Of a stretch of DNA of 64,000 nucleotides, positions 53,331 to 63,084 are shown piece by piece. The stretch spans positions 19,614,255 to 19,678,254 of the forward strand of contig JAAOOA010000127.1 in the NCBI GenBank assembly GCA_012861695.1, in the 5' to 3' direction. The notes beneath the pieces are model-generated. The model worked only from the letters and a program-made list of their open reading frames with translations. It was not told the DNA's origin and made no database searches. Both the position numbers and the translations under genes were made by a program. The stretch is from Trematomus loennbergii. Its lineage: Eukaryota; Chordata; Actinopteri; Perciformes; Nototheniidae. The stretch's first letter is position 1. Each line of letters opens with the position of its first letter.

Positions 53331-55977
53331 TTATACATGAATGTATCTTTTAAGAGTTATCAGCCGCATTCCCCCAACTGTATAGTCAGCCAATGGGTAT
53401 GGATCAGTCAGTTCATTTGAGTCAAGAAGTTCCACCTTCTTTGTAGGACACGGTTTCAGTTCATAGGCTCTGTAATGTTCCCTATACCATGCACTCAGCT
53501 TTCTGACGATGAAAAGCAGCTTATTCTTGATAACAATCATCTGGATTGTTTCCGTGAATTCCGGCAGCCCTGCCAAAGAGCCATGTGCCAGGATCATCCC
53601 AATCCTGTAATTTATGCGACTGTAAATGCATTTTTGACCAAGCACACAGCATCTAATCTGGGTGCCTCTGCTTAATAGCAAATGCAATGTCCTCTTTCAA
53701 AAGGTCAATGGGAAGAGTTGAAACACTTGCTACCTCCAGGGGGGATTCAGGCAAGCTGGACAGGTAAAGGTGATGTGCCATGAGAAACTGATGTCGTTCA
53801 GCTAATGACAGTAGCACATTTCTGAAGCAGGTGGAATGCCGCACAACTCTTTTGAAATAGCTGTGCTTTGCTTCAAAACGCATGGTCCATAGCGCAACCA
53901 ATGGCCCGAACTCACAGATTAACTGCGGATAATGCTCCAAGAAATGGTGTTTAGGTCGAAAGTTTGAGTCTGGGAAAACCTCCTTAAATCTCACTCTGTG
54001 CTCAGAGATCTTGAAGCTCAAATATCCAATTGACTCAGGAGTATGAACTGGAGAGACAACCAGGTCCACAATGTCTTTTAAATCACCAAGAAGTTGCCAG
54101 GCTGGTTCATTGATGGGCACTTTCTGTCCAAGCAAAAGTGTAAAAAATCGTAGTAAACTCCAGTTTTCGTGTGCATTTCCACCAATTGTTTTATTGGATG
54201 CATAGGCTAGTGGAACAGGGTGGGGGCGATTGGTTCGATCAGTCCATTTATAGGGAAAATCTTCTATCGCCTTGTTCAAAGTGGCCAAAGTAAAATATTT
54301 CTTGGAAATGAATACAGTCAGACAGAGAGCTATTTCAACAGGGATTATTCCCTCGAATAAATCATGGACAATGTCTGGAGGAAAACCAGTGGTAACATTG
54401 AAATGGGAAAGTTTTTCTGAAAGAACACAGCTTCTCTTAACACCATAACAATTGGCCAAAGAATTTTCCTCAATGGTTTGCAGATGATTTTTGTGATTCT
54501 CCTCAGATCTCCGAGAAAAGCATCCAGCTTCCCTGGCCTGGAAATCTAATTTATCTGCTGTACAAAACCTGCAACTAAATCTGCTGGAAAAACTCTCAAC
54601 AAAACCAGCAATACCGTGTGCTCCAAGGTTGTCAGCAACAACACACTGCACTGTGCCCTTTAAATGTTTGCCCAACTTTTCCACAAAAACACCCTGTTGT
54701 TCTAATGTTATGAGATCCCTTAACAAAGGTTCTAACACTTTTTCATAACCATAGACTTTCACATCATTGGTATTAATCAATGCAGCCAAATGAATAGAGG
54801 ACAAGGAAGAATGACAACCAGGTGGAAGATTGCCTAAAATCCAATATAAGGCACAGATTTTGTGTCTTCTACGGGATGTTCCAAGTGGATTGCATATTTC
54901 AAAATCGTCAACATACAAAATCAAAGAAATCGAACACTCTTTTGAGAGAATAGAATGTCTTTTAAAGAGAAGACCATCCCAAAAAGATCTGTATACCTGC
55001 TTATCACTCTCCCTTTGCTGATATTTTTCCTTCAAATTTACAGCCTTATTAAGTATAGTTTCACAGTTTAAAAGTTGCTGCAAAGATTTTAGTATAGGCA
55101 CATACTGAAAAAACCTTCTATTCTTTCGGTCTAACACATACTCCACTGGTTCAACAACATTAAAGTGTTTTCTATAATATTTCTTCCGTTTCCAAGTGGT
55201 TGACAGTGGACCACGGTTTCCTATTGCAGCTTGAATGGGATTCAAAGTGCAAAGTTCAGTGGCCAACTCTTTCACAACTGATTCATCAACTTGGCAATTG
55301 CGATCTTGTAAGAAGTGGATTATAGTCTTTTGGGTAACTGGCAGAGAGCAGTACCAATTAAATATTGCAGCTCTTCTAGAAGCTCATTCACAGCTGCACT
55401 TGATACAAGAAAATAATTTTCTAATTTAAGTAGGACTGAGGCAAGTTTTAATTCAATATCTGTCGAAACTGTTGATTCTTCATCAGGAAGTTCTTCAGAT
55501 GGCAAATCATCATTCAACTGATCAGTAGTACCCGTTTCAAATGATTCTACAACATCATACCCATCAACAATTCCAGGCTTGAAATCATTAAGTGTATGTG
55601 GGGTATGCTTCCTCCATTTGTGAGTATTGAAAGCTCCGTAATGATTTGTTTTGTATGAGCAACCAGAAAACATACAATTTACAAATTCATGATTTTTCAA
55701 ATGCTGCCTGATATGTTGAAAATACATGTTGTCGCAAACATGGCACTTGAGTGTTGAAAATCTATTGTTCTGTGAAGATTGTTGAGCAGAATGGAATTTG
55801 CTTAGATGAGTGAGTAGAGCTTTCCATGTCTTGCATGTGCATGGGCAATTCTCATGAATACAGGGGTAGGCACGACCCCGCCCATAATGCTGATGATCAA
55901 GCTTGTAGTGTTTCAAAAGTTCCGATCTTCTTGAAAATGAATTGTCACAGTCTTTACATTTCCACATGCATGGATAA
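53331..55977 (-). pseudogene. Zinc-finger TNP2-like transposase (CACTA/EnSpm type), with frame breaks
   Basis: The exon from 55977 encodes four C2H2 fingers (CKDCDNSFSRRSELLKH, CPCTCKTWKALLTH, CHVCDNMYFQH, CMFSGCSYKTNH). A 540-codon frame (55275-53653) follows with the motifs LYVDDFEICNPLG, VVADNLGAHGIAGF, CRFCTAD and FPPDIVHDLFEG, resembling the TNP2-type transposase core of CACTA elements. A third segment (53687-53331) continues with INYRIGMILAHGSLAGLPEF and ends in LITLKRYIHV. The segments are offset by frame breaks near 55325 and 53660. The first is resolved by one extra base in an AAAA run. An upstream exon is likely at 57657-57592. Assignment to TNP2 is from motif resemblance only. Confidence 0.6.
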
Positions 55978-56077
55978 CTGAGGAAACAGGAGTGATTTGG
56001 TAGAAAATTGCTCTGCTTGATGTGTCAAAATCGATTGAATACTACATGTTTGCCAGAGCCCAATTTGAAGGGTGGCC

Positions 56078-57531
56078 CAGTGTGCGAAAAAGTACCCGTC
56101 CCACCGCCCGGGACGTGTTATTTACAATGTCGGACAAGTAGATCTTTCAATTGACTTGTCCAGCGGACAAGTGACGTTTTTAGCCCTCATTTATTGACAA
56201 ATTATTGATAAACTCAGTTTACAAAATGCAGAACTCATTCGCAAATTGTCCGTGTCCGCCATTGTTCGTTTAGAAATGTTAGTTTCGGTTCTGCTTGTCG
56301 ATTCCTAAGGAAATGCATCTCGCCGCTTTCTGTACTGTTAGACGGGGGCGGGGCGGGGCGGGAAGTGTAGCACAGTGGCAGGGTTGGGAAGCAAAACTCG
56401 GTTCCGAGTAGGAACAAATAACAATTGTCCGGTACCGGGATTAATAAGAGTTGTGAGGACAGGAGGCCGAGCCGCACCGCTCTCTCTCTCTGCTCCGGAT
56501 CATCTGATCGCTGCACGGTGCAGTTCAGCGTCTCTCTCTCCCTCTCTCTTTCTACACACAGCGGACCCGCTGCCCGTTTAACAGCCTAATCTTTGTCAAA
56601 CTTTCTTATGTTCTTTCTTTAACACGTAATGAAGGTTATTAAGCGTTTTAGCTCCTATGTTGTTAATATTGACGCCATTTCCTTTATGAAGTAAATCAGC
56701 CTCCCTGTCTGTGTCCTCGCGCTGTCCTCACATCCCCCGACCCCCAGACTCGGAGGAGCACAGGGATGTCAGTATTGTTTATGAAGCAGGGTATAGAAAA
56801 TACATTATTGAAATGAAAATAGTATTTATTTACTTTTACAAACAGTGAGCAGCTGGGCAGCTGCAGCATGTGTATTGCAGGACATGTGTAAGCATGCAAG
56901 CGTCTTTGAGTTGTAGAAAAGCGCTAGGCCTATAGGCTATAAATATAATGTATTATTATTATTAGGCCTATGTGTTGGACATGTGTGGTTGGACTCTGTC
57001 TCACAGGCAGGTTGCAGTGTAACATCAGAGGAGACTGGGCCAATTGTACATTCTCAAACTGCACCACATAGAACTAACTAAACAATGCAGAGATTATTTT
57101 TATATAATTGTATTCAATAACCGTAAGAAATTAAACAGTATGAAGTGATTTCTAAATAGGAATACAGATTTGACTTAATGTTTTCATAAATATGTTTTTC
57201 TCCCAGTTTGTCATGGGACTTATTTTTACCCTCTCAAAGAACCGGAATCGAGAACCGAAAATAACCGGAATCGAAAAGCAGAACCGGAATCGTTAAAATC
57301 CAAACTATACCCAACCCTAGGTATGTGTGATGCAGTAAAATCTTACCGCTCACTTACGTTAGCGGTGACGTAAAAATCGTGGGGAAAAGTAAAATACGTT
57401 GGCGAAGAAGAAGATTCCAGTGGCCCCAATTTTTGTCCATTCTGGACAAGTGAAAAATGTATTCGGACAAGTAAATTGCCAAACTCACTTGTCCATGGAC
57501 AAGTACTCTCTAAAAACTTTTTCTCACACTG
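56078..57531. mobile_element. Non-autonomous DNA transposon in the transposase-gene intron, with 6-bp target duplication
   Basis: The left end CAGTGTGCGAAAAAGTAC and the inverted right end CAGTGTGAGAAAAAGTTT are terminal inverted repeats. GTGGCC flanks both sides exactly (56072-56077 and 57532-57537). Subterminal ACTTGTCC/GGACAAGT words occur near both ends. There is no ORF. Removing it leaves an intron of about 150 bp. Confidence 0.75.
56379..57319. mobile_element. Nested hAT-like MITE inside the 56078-57531 element
   Basis: The ends read CAGGGTTGGGAAGC and, inverted, TAGGGTTGGGTATAG, typical of a teleost hAT-like family. Interior right side contains repeated ACCGGAATCG words. A target duplication is not obvious, so the nesting is inferred from end structure. 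Confidence 0.55.
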
Positions 57532-57591
57532 GTGGCCTGATTATAGCGAATACCCTCATGACATTTTAAAAAAAAAATTTTTTAAACTTAC

Positions 57592-57657
57592 CACAAGCAA
57601 TGACCATTCACAGGAACATCCACATGGGTAGAACAGTAGGAATAGACGGCTGCTTCC
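57592..57657 (-). other. Probable upstream exon of the transposase-like gene
   Basis: A 66-bp block bounded by an acceptor (TTCAG) and a good donor (CTTGTG then GTAAGT). It precedes the acceptor at 55978, leaving an intron of about 1.6 kb that is almost wholly made of the inserted MITE at 56078-57531. A further exon may end at 58654. Confidence 0.45.
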
Positions 57658-58059
57658 CTGAAGTGAGAAAATCTTTCATTAGTCTTTAATTAGCCATCAA
57701 AGTGTCTAAGCTACAAGAAGATCATTGACATATTAAAAATATATCAAACATTAAACTTAAATTCGTTACTCAAAGCCTATACTTTATTTTAGGACAGTGG
57801 TCAACATTTTGGTGATGTAAAAATATATAACACAATGTTGTAAACTAACGTTACATTTACAATATCTTTATCAATTGAACTCGAACATTCAAATATAAGT
57901 CGCTCGTCAATATGAAAGAAGCCCACTTACTCTGTCCTTAAATTGAAGTTTAACACCAGAATTTCTACTCTGGTAATAAATACAAATTCAGTCTTATCTA
58001 TTTATTTACAATAGAAAACATGCAGCCCGCCTGTTCATACTGTTTACAGGCCACCAAGC

Positions 58060-58620
58060 CTCAGTTAAGAAAAGTTAAAGTTGATACTTAATGTTTGTGT
58101 GAGTATATCTGCCTTTGAATCTGGCCATGACTCATGCCGAGCGCTGCTAACGCTAACGCTAACGCTAACGCTAGCATGCTTTATTCAGACATTGACTTTA
58201 GCCTTTAGTCGAATTGGAGTCATGGGTACAGTCCGCTAGCTCAGTTAAGAACATTTAACGTTACAGTTAATGTTGTGTTGAGAAGTATATGTTCTGCTGA
58301 GTGTTCTTCACTGGATAATGTGTGGTCTGAATAAAGCATGCTAAACGTTAGCGCATGCTAAACGTTAGCGCAAGCTTTACAGCCTACTCAGTCAGAGTCA
58401 CGGCCAGACACACGTAGGCTAACGTTTCCCATAAATAACGTTACCTTTTCTTAACTGAGCTACCGGACTGTAGTAACGTTAGCCACCCATAACTCCAAGC
58501 GGGCTAAAGCTAATGTCTGAATAAAGCATGCTAGCGTTAGCTTATAAGGGCTATCAACAGCCGGTCAGAGTCAACGGAAGATATACTCAGACAAACGTTA
58601 ATGTTTCGGTATGTGAAATT
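58060..58620. repeat. Complex inverted and direct repeats (GCTAAC-rich)
   Basis: Contains five GCTAAC/GCTAGC units at 58146-58175. Several copies of ATAAAGCATGCTA and CTCAGTTAAGAA occur in both orientations, and AGTATATCT blocks near 58105 and 58580 are mutually inverted. This resembles the subterminal repeat region of a large DNA transposon and may mark the 5' end of the transposase-carrying element. Confidence 0.5.
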
Positions 58621-58946
58621 ATATTATATATATTAATATTATTTTATCCTTACCAGTATCACATGTGCTCGTTTTCCAAGTGTCTGGATGAAGTCTGCTG
58701 GTTAGCTCCACCGAACTGCGAAAGACAGCGCGTGTGCCAGAACATTCTGTGTTCATTCATCAATGCAAACATTCATCAATGCACATGCACAAATTAAGCT
58801 TGATTTAATAAAACTACATTGAACAAATGAATGGTTTCAGTTTCAATGTCCTTCTGTCAGTTTATATTCTATCAATATAAAACAATAGGTTCAACCATAA
58901 ATATAAATCAGGAATATTAGTTTAAATAATTAAACTAATAATTTAA

Positions 58947-59184
58947 CCCTCTATGGCATGACTTTTTATTTTGGGAGGAAAAAAATGTTTCACCATGTGT
59001 TTTAGGAGCTTAGGGGTCCCTGATATTATATCAATTATAAAATGTGACCCCCCCACACCCCTCAACAAGGGGTTGGTTTGTTGCCTCAGGGCAACAATGT
59101 GCTACGAGGGTATTGAAACACCAAGGATTTCTACAATTCAGAAGAAATTGAAAAAACAACTCTATATGAATTCAAAAGGTTTTC

Positions 59185-59242
<58 letters not shown>

Positions 59243-59583
59243 TCTGGGTGTGTGTGTGTGTGCGTGTGTGCATGTGTGTGTCTGTGTGTGTGTGTGTGTG
59301 TGTGTATGTGTGTATGTGTGTGTATACAGTATGTGTGTGTGTATATGTATGTGTGTGTGTTTGTCTGTGTGTGTATGTGCGTGTGTCTGTGTGAGTGTGT
59401 GTCTGTGCATGTCTGCGTGTCTGTGTGTATTTCTTTTTGTGTGTGTGCGTGCGTGTGTGTGTATCTGTGTGTATCTGTGTGGTGTGTCTGTGTGTGTATC
59501 TGTGTGTGTGTGTGTGTATGTGTGTGTGTGTGCATGTGTTTGTGTGTGTATACAGTATGTGTGTGTGTATATGTATGTGTGTG

Positions 59584-59629
<46 letters not shown>

Positions 59630-60599
59630 TGTGTCTGTGTGAGTGTGTGTCTGTGCATGTCTGTGTGTGCGTGTGTCTGTGCGTGTCTGTGTGTATTTCT
59701 TTTTGTGTGTGTGTCTGTGTGTGTGTCTGTGTGTGCCTGTGCGTGTGTGTGTGTATCTGTGTGTGTGTGTGTGTGTGTATCTGTGTGTGTGTGTGTGTGT
59801 GTGTATCTGTGTGTGTGTGTGTATGTGCGTGTGTGAGTGTGTGTCTGTGCATGTCTGTGTGTGTGTGTCTGTGCGTGTCTGTGTGTATTTCTTTTTGTGT
59901 GTGTGTGTGTGCGTGTGTGTGCGTGTGCGTGTGTGCGTGTGCGTGTGTGTGTGTGTGTGTGTTGTCTATGTGTGTGTGTCTATGTGTGTGTGTCTGTGTA
60001 CCTAACCCTATCTTGACCTTCGCTGTCCTCACTGTCAGACGGAATAGCCCTAACAGCCTGATCGTGTCCCTTCTGCCCATAACATGTTTTGGTGTCCATT
60101 TCCTGTAAATATCAGTAGATGGTAAAGTAAAAACATTGACTAGGTTTATCATTTTACAGCTGAGCACATTTGCACACTTGAATGATATTGCCTGGAAAAA
60201 AGTGGTCTAAGTGGCACAGTGTTGCCCTGAGGCAACGAACAAAAAAACATAGTTTTAGCTAATTAATAAATACACAATAAGTCTTTAAACAATCAAATAT
60301 ACTTCTTTACGTATTCATGCACATGCATGTATTTTTTTTTTAAGTTGTGTATATTTCTAATATGTTAAGTGAAATGTATCTTACCAAGTGGTGGCCCTGA
60401 GTCCCCTGCAGCTTTGCTTGCAGAAAGGACTGCTCCACCCCCAGACAAAATGCCACACCCATATAATTCCCTCATTTTATTGGACAGCAGCATGTCAGGT
60501 GACATTGTGTATATTTAAAAAAATAAAAATATTTAGAGGGCCAGTGTGAGGTCGAAAAAAGTGGTGTGTTGCCCGAGGGCAACAGTATGCCATAGAGGG
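58947..60599. mobile_element. piggyBac-like non-autonomous element with TTAA target duplication
   Basis: CCCTCTATGGCAT at 58947 and its inverted copy ending at 60599 form 13-bp terminal inverted repeats, each flanked by TTAA (58943-58946 and 60600-60603). TTAA duplication and CCC ends are hallmarks of piggyBac-type elements. The palindrome GTTGCC(C)...GGCAAC appears three times (59081, 60221, 60568). No transposase is present; the centre is the GT satellite. Confidence 0.8.
59187..60000. repeat. GT-rich satellite, about 0.8 kb
   Basis: Nearly uninterrupted (TG)n with scattered TCTG, TATG, TGCG and a few TTTCTTTTTGTG blocks. The recurrence of CTGTGTGTATTTCTTTTTG at three places shows a longer higher-order unit of roughly 200-270 bp. 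Long Cys/Val or His/Thr ORFs here are artefacts of the repeat. Confidence 0.95.
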
Positions 60600-60603
60600 T
60601 TAA

Positions 60604-62206
60604 AATTATTTGAGTGAGAATAAACACATCAAACGAACAACCACTATGTTTTACTTTTATCAGTGTAACAACAGCAGAGGTACTCATTAAACTGAGCGCC
60701 CTCAAACCTAACAAGGCCACTGGCCACGACAATATCCCCTCCAAATTCCTCAGAGACACAGCAACCGCCATCTCACCAGTCATAGCTCACATAATTAACC
60801 TCTCCATAAAACAGGGAAAAGTACCCAAAGACTTCAAAATTGCAGACTTCAAGAGTAACCCCTCTGCACAAAAAGGGCAGCAAATTGGACCCAGGCAACT
60901 ACCGCCCTGTTTCTATACTTACCTCCATCTCGAAAGTCATGGAAAAATAGTATATGAACAGGTCGAAAAGTACCTCGCGGAAAATAAACTAATCTATGAA
61001 TTTCAATCTGGCTTTAGAACATCCCACTCCACTGACACATGCCTTCTTTATTTGAACGACCACATCAAACAAGAGGTGGACGAGGGTAAATACTGCGGCA
61101 TGGTGATGCTGGACCTACAAAAGGCTTTCGACACTGTCAATCACCCCATTCTGATTGACAAGCTAAAAGCAATTGGTTTTGATAAACTATCGGTGAGCTG
61201 GATGCAATCCTACCTGGAGGGGAGAGAACAGATGGTGGAGGTAAACAGTACTCTGTCCCCCCCCCTCCCAGTGAGCTGTGGTATTCCACAAGGAAGCATA
61301 TTAGGTCCGTTACTGTTCCTAATTTATGCAAATGACATTTCATCAGCATGTGACTGCAACTTGTTCCTGTTCGCGGACGACTCAGCCCTGCTGGTCTCTG
61401 ACAGGAGCAGATTGCAGGTTGAAAAAACACTCAGCTCCGAGCTCGGCAGAATCTGCACCTGGCTCGCCGATAATAAATGATCATTACACCTGGGTAAAAC
61501 AGAGTCCATTCTCTTCGGTTCGAAACATAATCTCAGCAAATCCGACGACTTCTCAGTTGCAGTGGGTGACATTATTGTCACTAGTAAGAAGGAAATTACA
61601 TACCTAGGATATATTCTTGAGGCAAACCTCTCCTGTGACAAAATGGCATCCAATGTAATAAAAAAGGTCAATCAAAGAACTAGATTCCTATACCGGATCT
61701 CCTCTCTGGTAAACAAAAACACCCTGAAAACTCTGGCAGGAGCACTCATTCAAGGGTACTATGACTATGCTTGCATGTCATGGTACCATAGCACCTCCAA
61801 GGCGCTAAAAATAAAACTTCAAACATCGCAAAATAAACTGGTCAGACTACTGCTTGACCTTCCATCTAGAACCCACCTCACCTCTGCCCACTTTGACAAC
61901 CTAGGATGGCTTAGAGTAGACGACAGAGTACAGCTACTTGCAATGGGCCTGGTCTACAAGATCCACTACACCTCTATGGTACCCATGTACATGTCAACAT
62001 TCTTCCCAAAGGTCAAGGAATACCATGATCATAACACCAGAGGGAGCTCCACAAATCATGTAAAACCCAGATTTGGCACAAAAAAGGGGGAATACACGTT
62101 TCGGAATTATGCCACATCAAGGTGGAACGCTCTTCCCACAACTGTAAAGGAAAGTAAAACTATACTTACCTTCAAAACCTCTCTTAAAGAGCACCTTCGG
62201 TGCTAG
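60604..62206 (+). mobile_element. Damaged non-LTR retrotransposon (L2/CR1-type) reverse transcriptase
   Basis: The plus-strand frame encodes RT motifs: LKPNKATGHDNIPSKFLRD, YEFQSGFRTSHSTDTCLLY, MLDLQKAFDTVNHPILIDKL, GIPQGSILGPLLFLIYAND and the catalytic FADD at 61370-61381. The C-terminal part follows (ITYLGYILE, RTRFLYRISSLVNK, YTFRNYATSRWNALP) and stops at 62206. A TGA at 61478-61480 interrupts the frame, and sequence at about 60850-60955 is frame-shifted (the YRPVSILTSISKVMEK motif reads in another frame). The element is truncated at its 5' side where the piggyBac-like element ends. Inactive. Confidence 0.85.
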
Positions 62207-62760
62207 CATTTACTGTTCATAAAATAATTAAATGTTTTGGTTTTTCTCCTATAAAAAAACCAACATTTAAAAAAAACATTTAAAAGGTTTAAATTCTGAA
62301 GTTAAATGAATTTTATTATTTGAATAACATTTTGGAGCCGTTTAATTATATGTTGTATTACCCCCCTTTTGAAAATGCAGAGAGTTTTGTAATGTTCCCT
62401 CCTTCCTGCTTCAATAGAAGAATGGGCGTGTAGAATGAAATGTTCAAATCATTTTTACTTGTTCGTTACATCAATATCAGATAGAGCTGGTAGAACAAAT
62501 ACGATTAATAGCCCAGCAGATATGTGAAATATCTGAAAGAATTGTGCTTTTGATGATAAAAACATGAACTTTGGCACACTGTTAGAGCATGCCCTTAGGA
62601 AGATCTTTGGCTATAGGGCCATCGCATATTTGTCCATTGGTTGTTATTTTACCAGTAGCTTAGGATCTAGACCACCTAGGATCTTGATTCTGGTGGCTAA
62701 TCCTACATTTTCAAGGATGAGGAATGCAGTGGTACTATTTACAACATGCTAGAATATAGC
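62207..62760. other. Region between the RT remnant and the LTR
   Basis: About 550 bp, AT-rich at first, possibly the 3' UTR of the non-LTR element. The part at 62560-62750 is open in one frame for 62 codons, but I recognise no domain. Confidence 0.4.
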
Positions 62761-63063
62761 TGTGGCAGCGGGTGTGGTTAGGGCGCCGGCTCTGGTGTGA
62801 AGGGAGTGGCTCGGCCGGAGGCCAGACAGCTGATCGGAATCAGGTAATCAGTCACTGAATAAAAGTGTGGTAACCTGGTTCTGGGCGTCTTGCAGTAGGC
62901 AGGATCCTGGGAGGTCGCCGAAGGACCTGTGAAGGATCCCACACGGGCAACGTTTTGCAACCCGTGTTGTACACTTTGTTTGGTGCTAATAAACGCCTGT
63001 GTTCAACCCAAACCCTGCTCTTTCCGTCCCTCTTTGAACCCTGTGTGAGCGGAGAGGCTCACA
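62761..63063 (+). mobile_element. 5' LTR (303 bp) of a Gypsy-like retrotransposon
   Basis: The LTR starts TGTGGCAGCGGG and ends GGCTCACA (TG...CA). It contains AATAAA at 62988-62993 and, just upstream, a hairpin with stem ACACGGG/CCCGTGT. A primer binding site begins one base after it. The matching 3' LTR must lie beyond the right edge. Confidence 0.8.
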
Positions 63064-63064
63064 G

Positions 63065-63082
63065 TGGCGCCTGAACAGGGAC
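63065..63082 (+). promoter_or_regulatory. Primer binding site for tRNA-Lys
   Basis: TGGCGCCTGAACAGGGAC matches the 3' end complement of tRNA-Lys at 17 of 18 positions. It marks the start of minus-strand DNA synthesis in the LTR element. Confidence 0.75.
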
Positions 63083-63084
63083 TC

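Noticed and set aside
58971..60167. Long ORFs on both strands rich in Cys/Val or His/Thr
   Set aside because: They are translations of a GT satellite in all frames, with no domain or codon structure.
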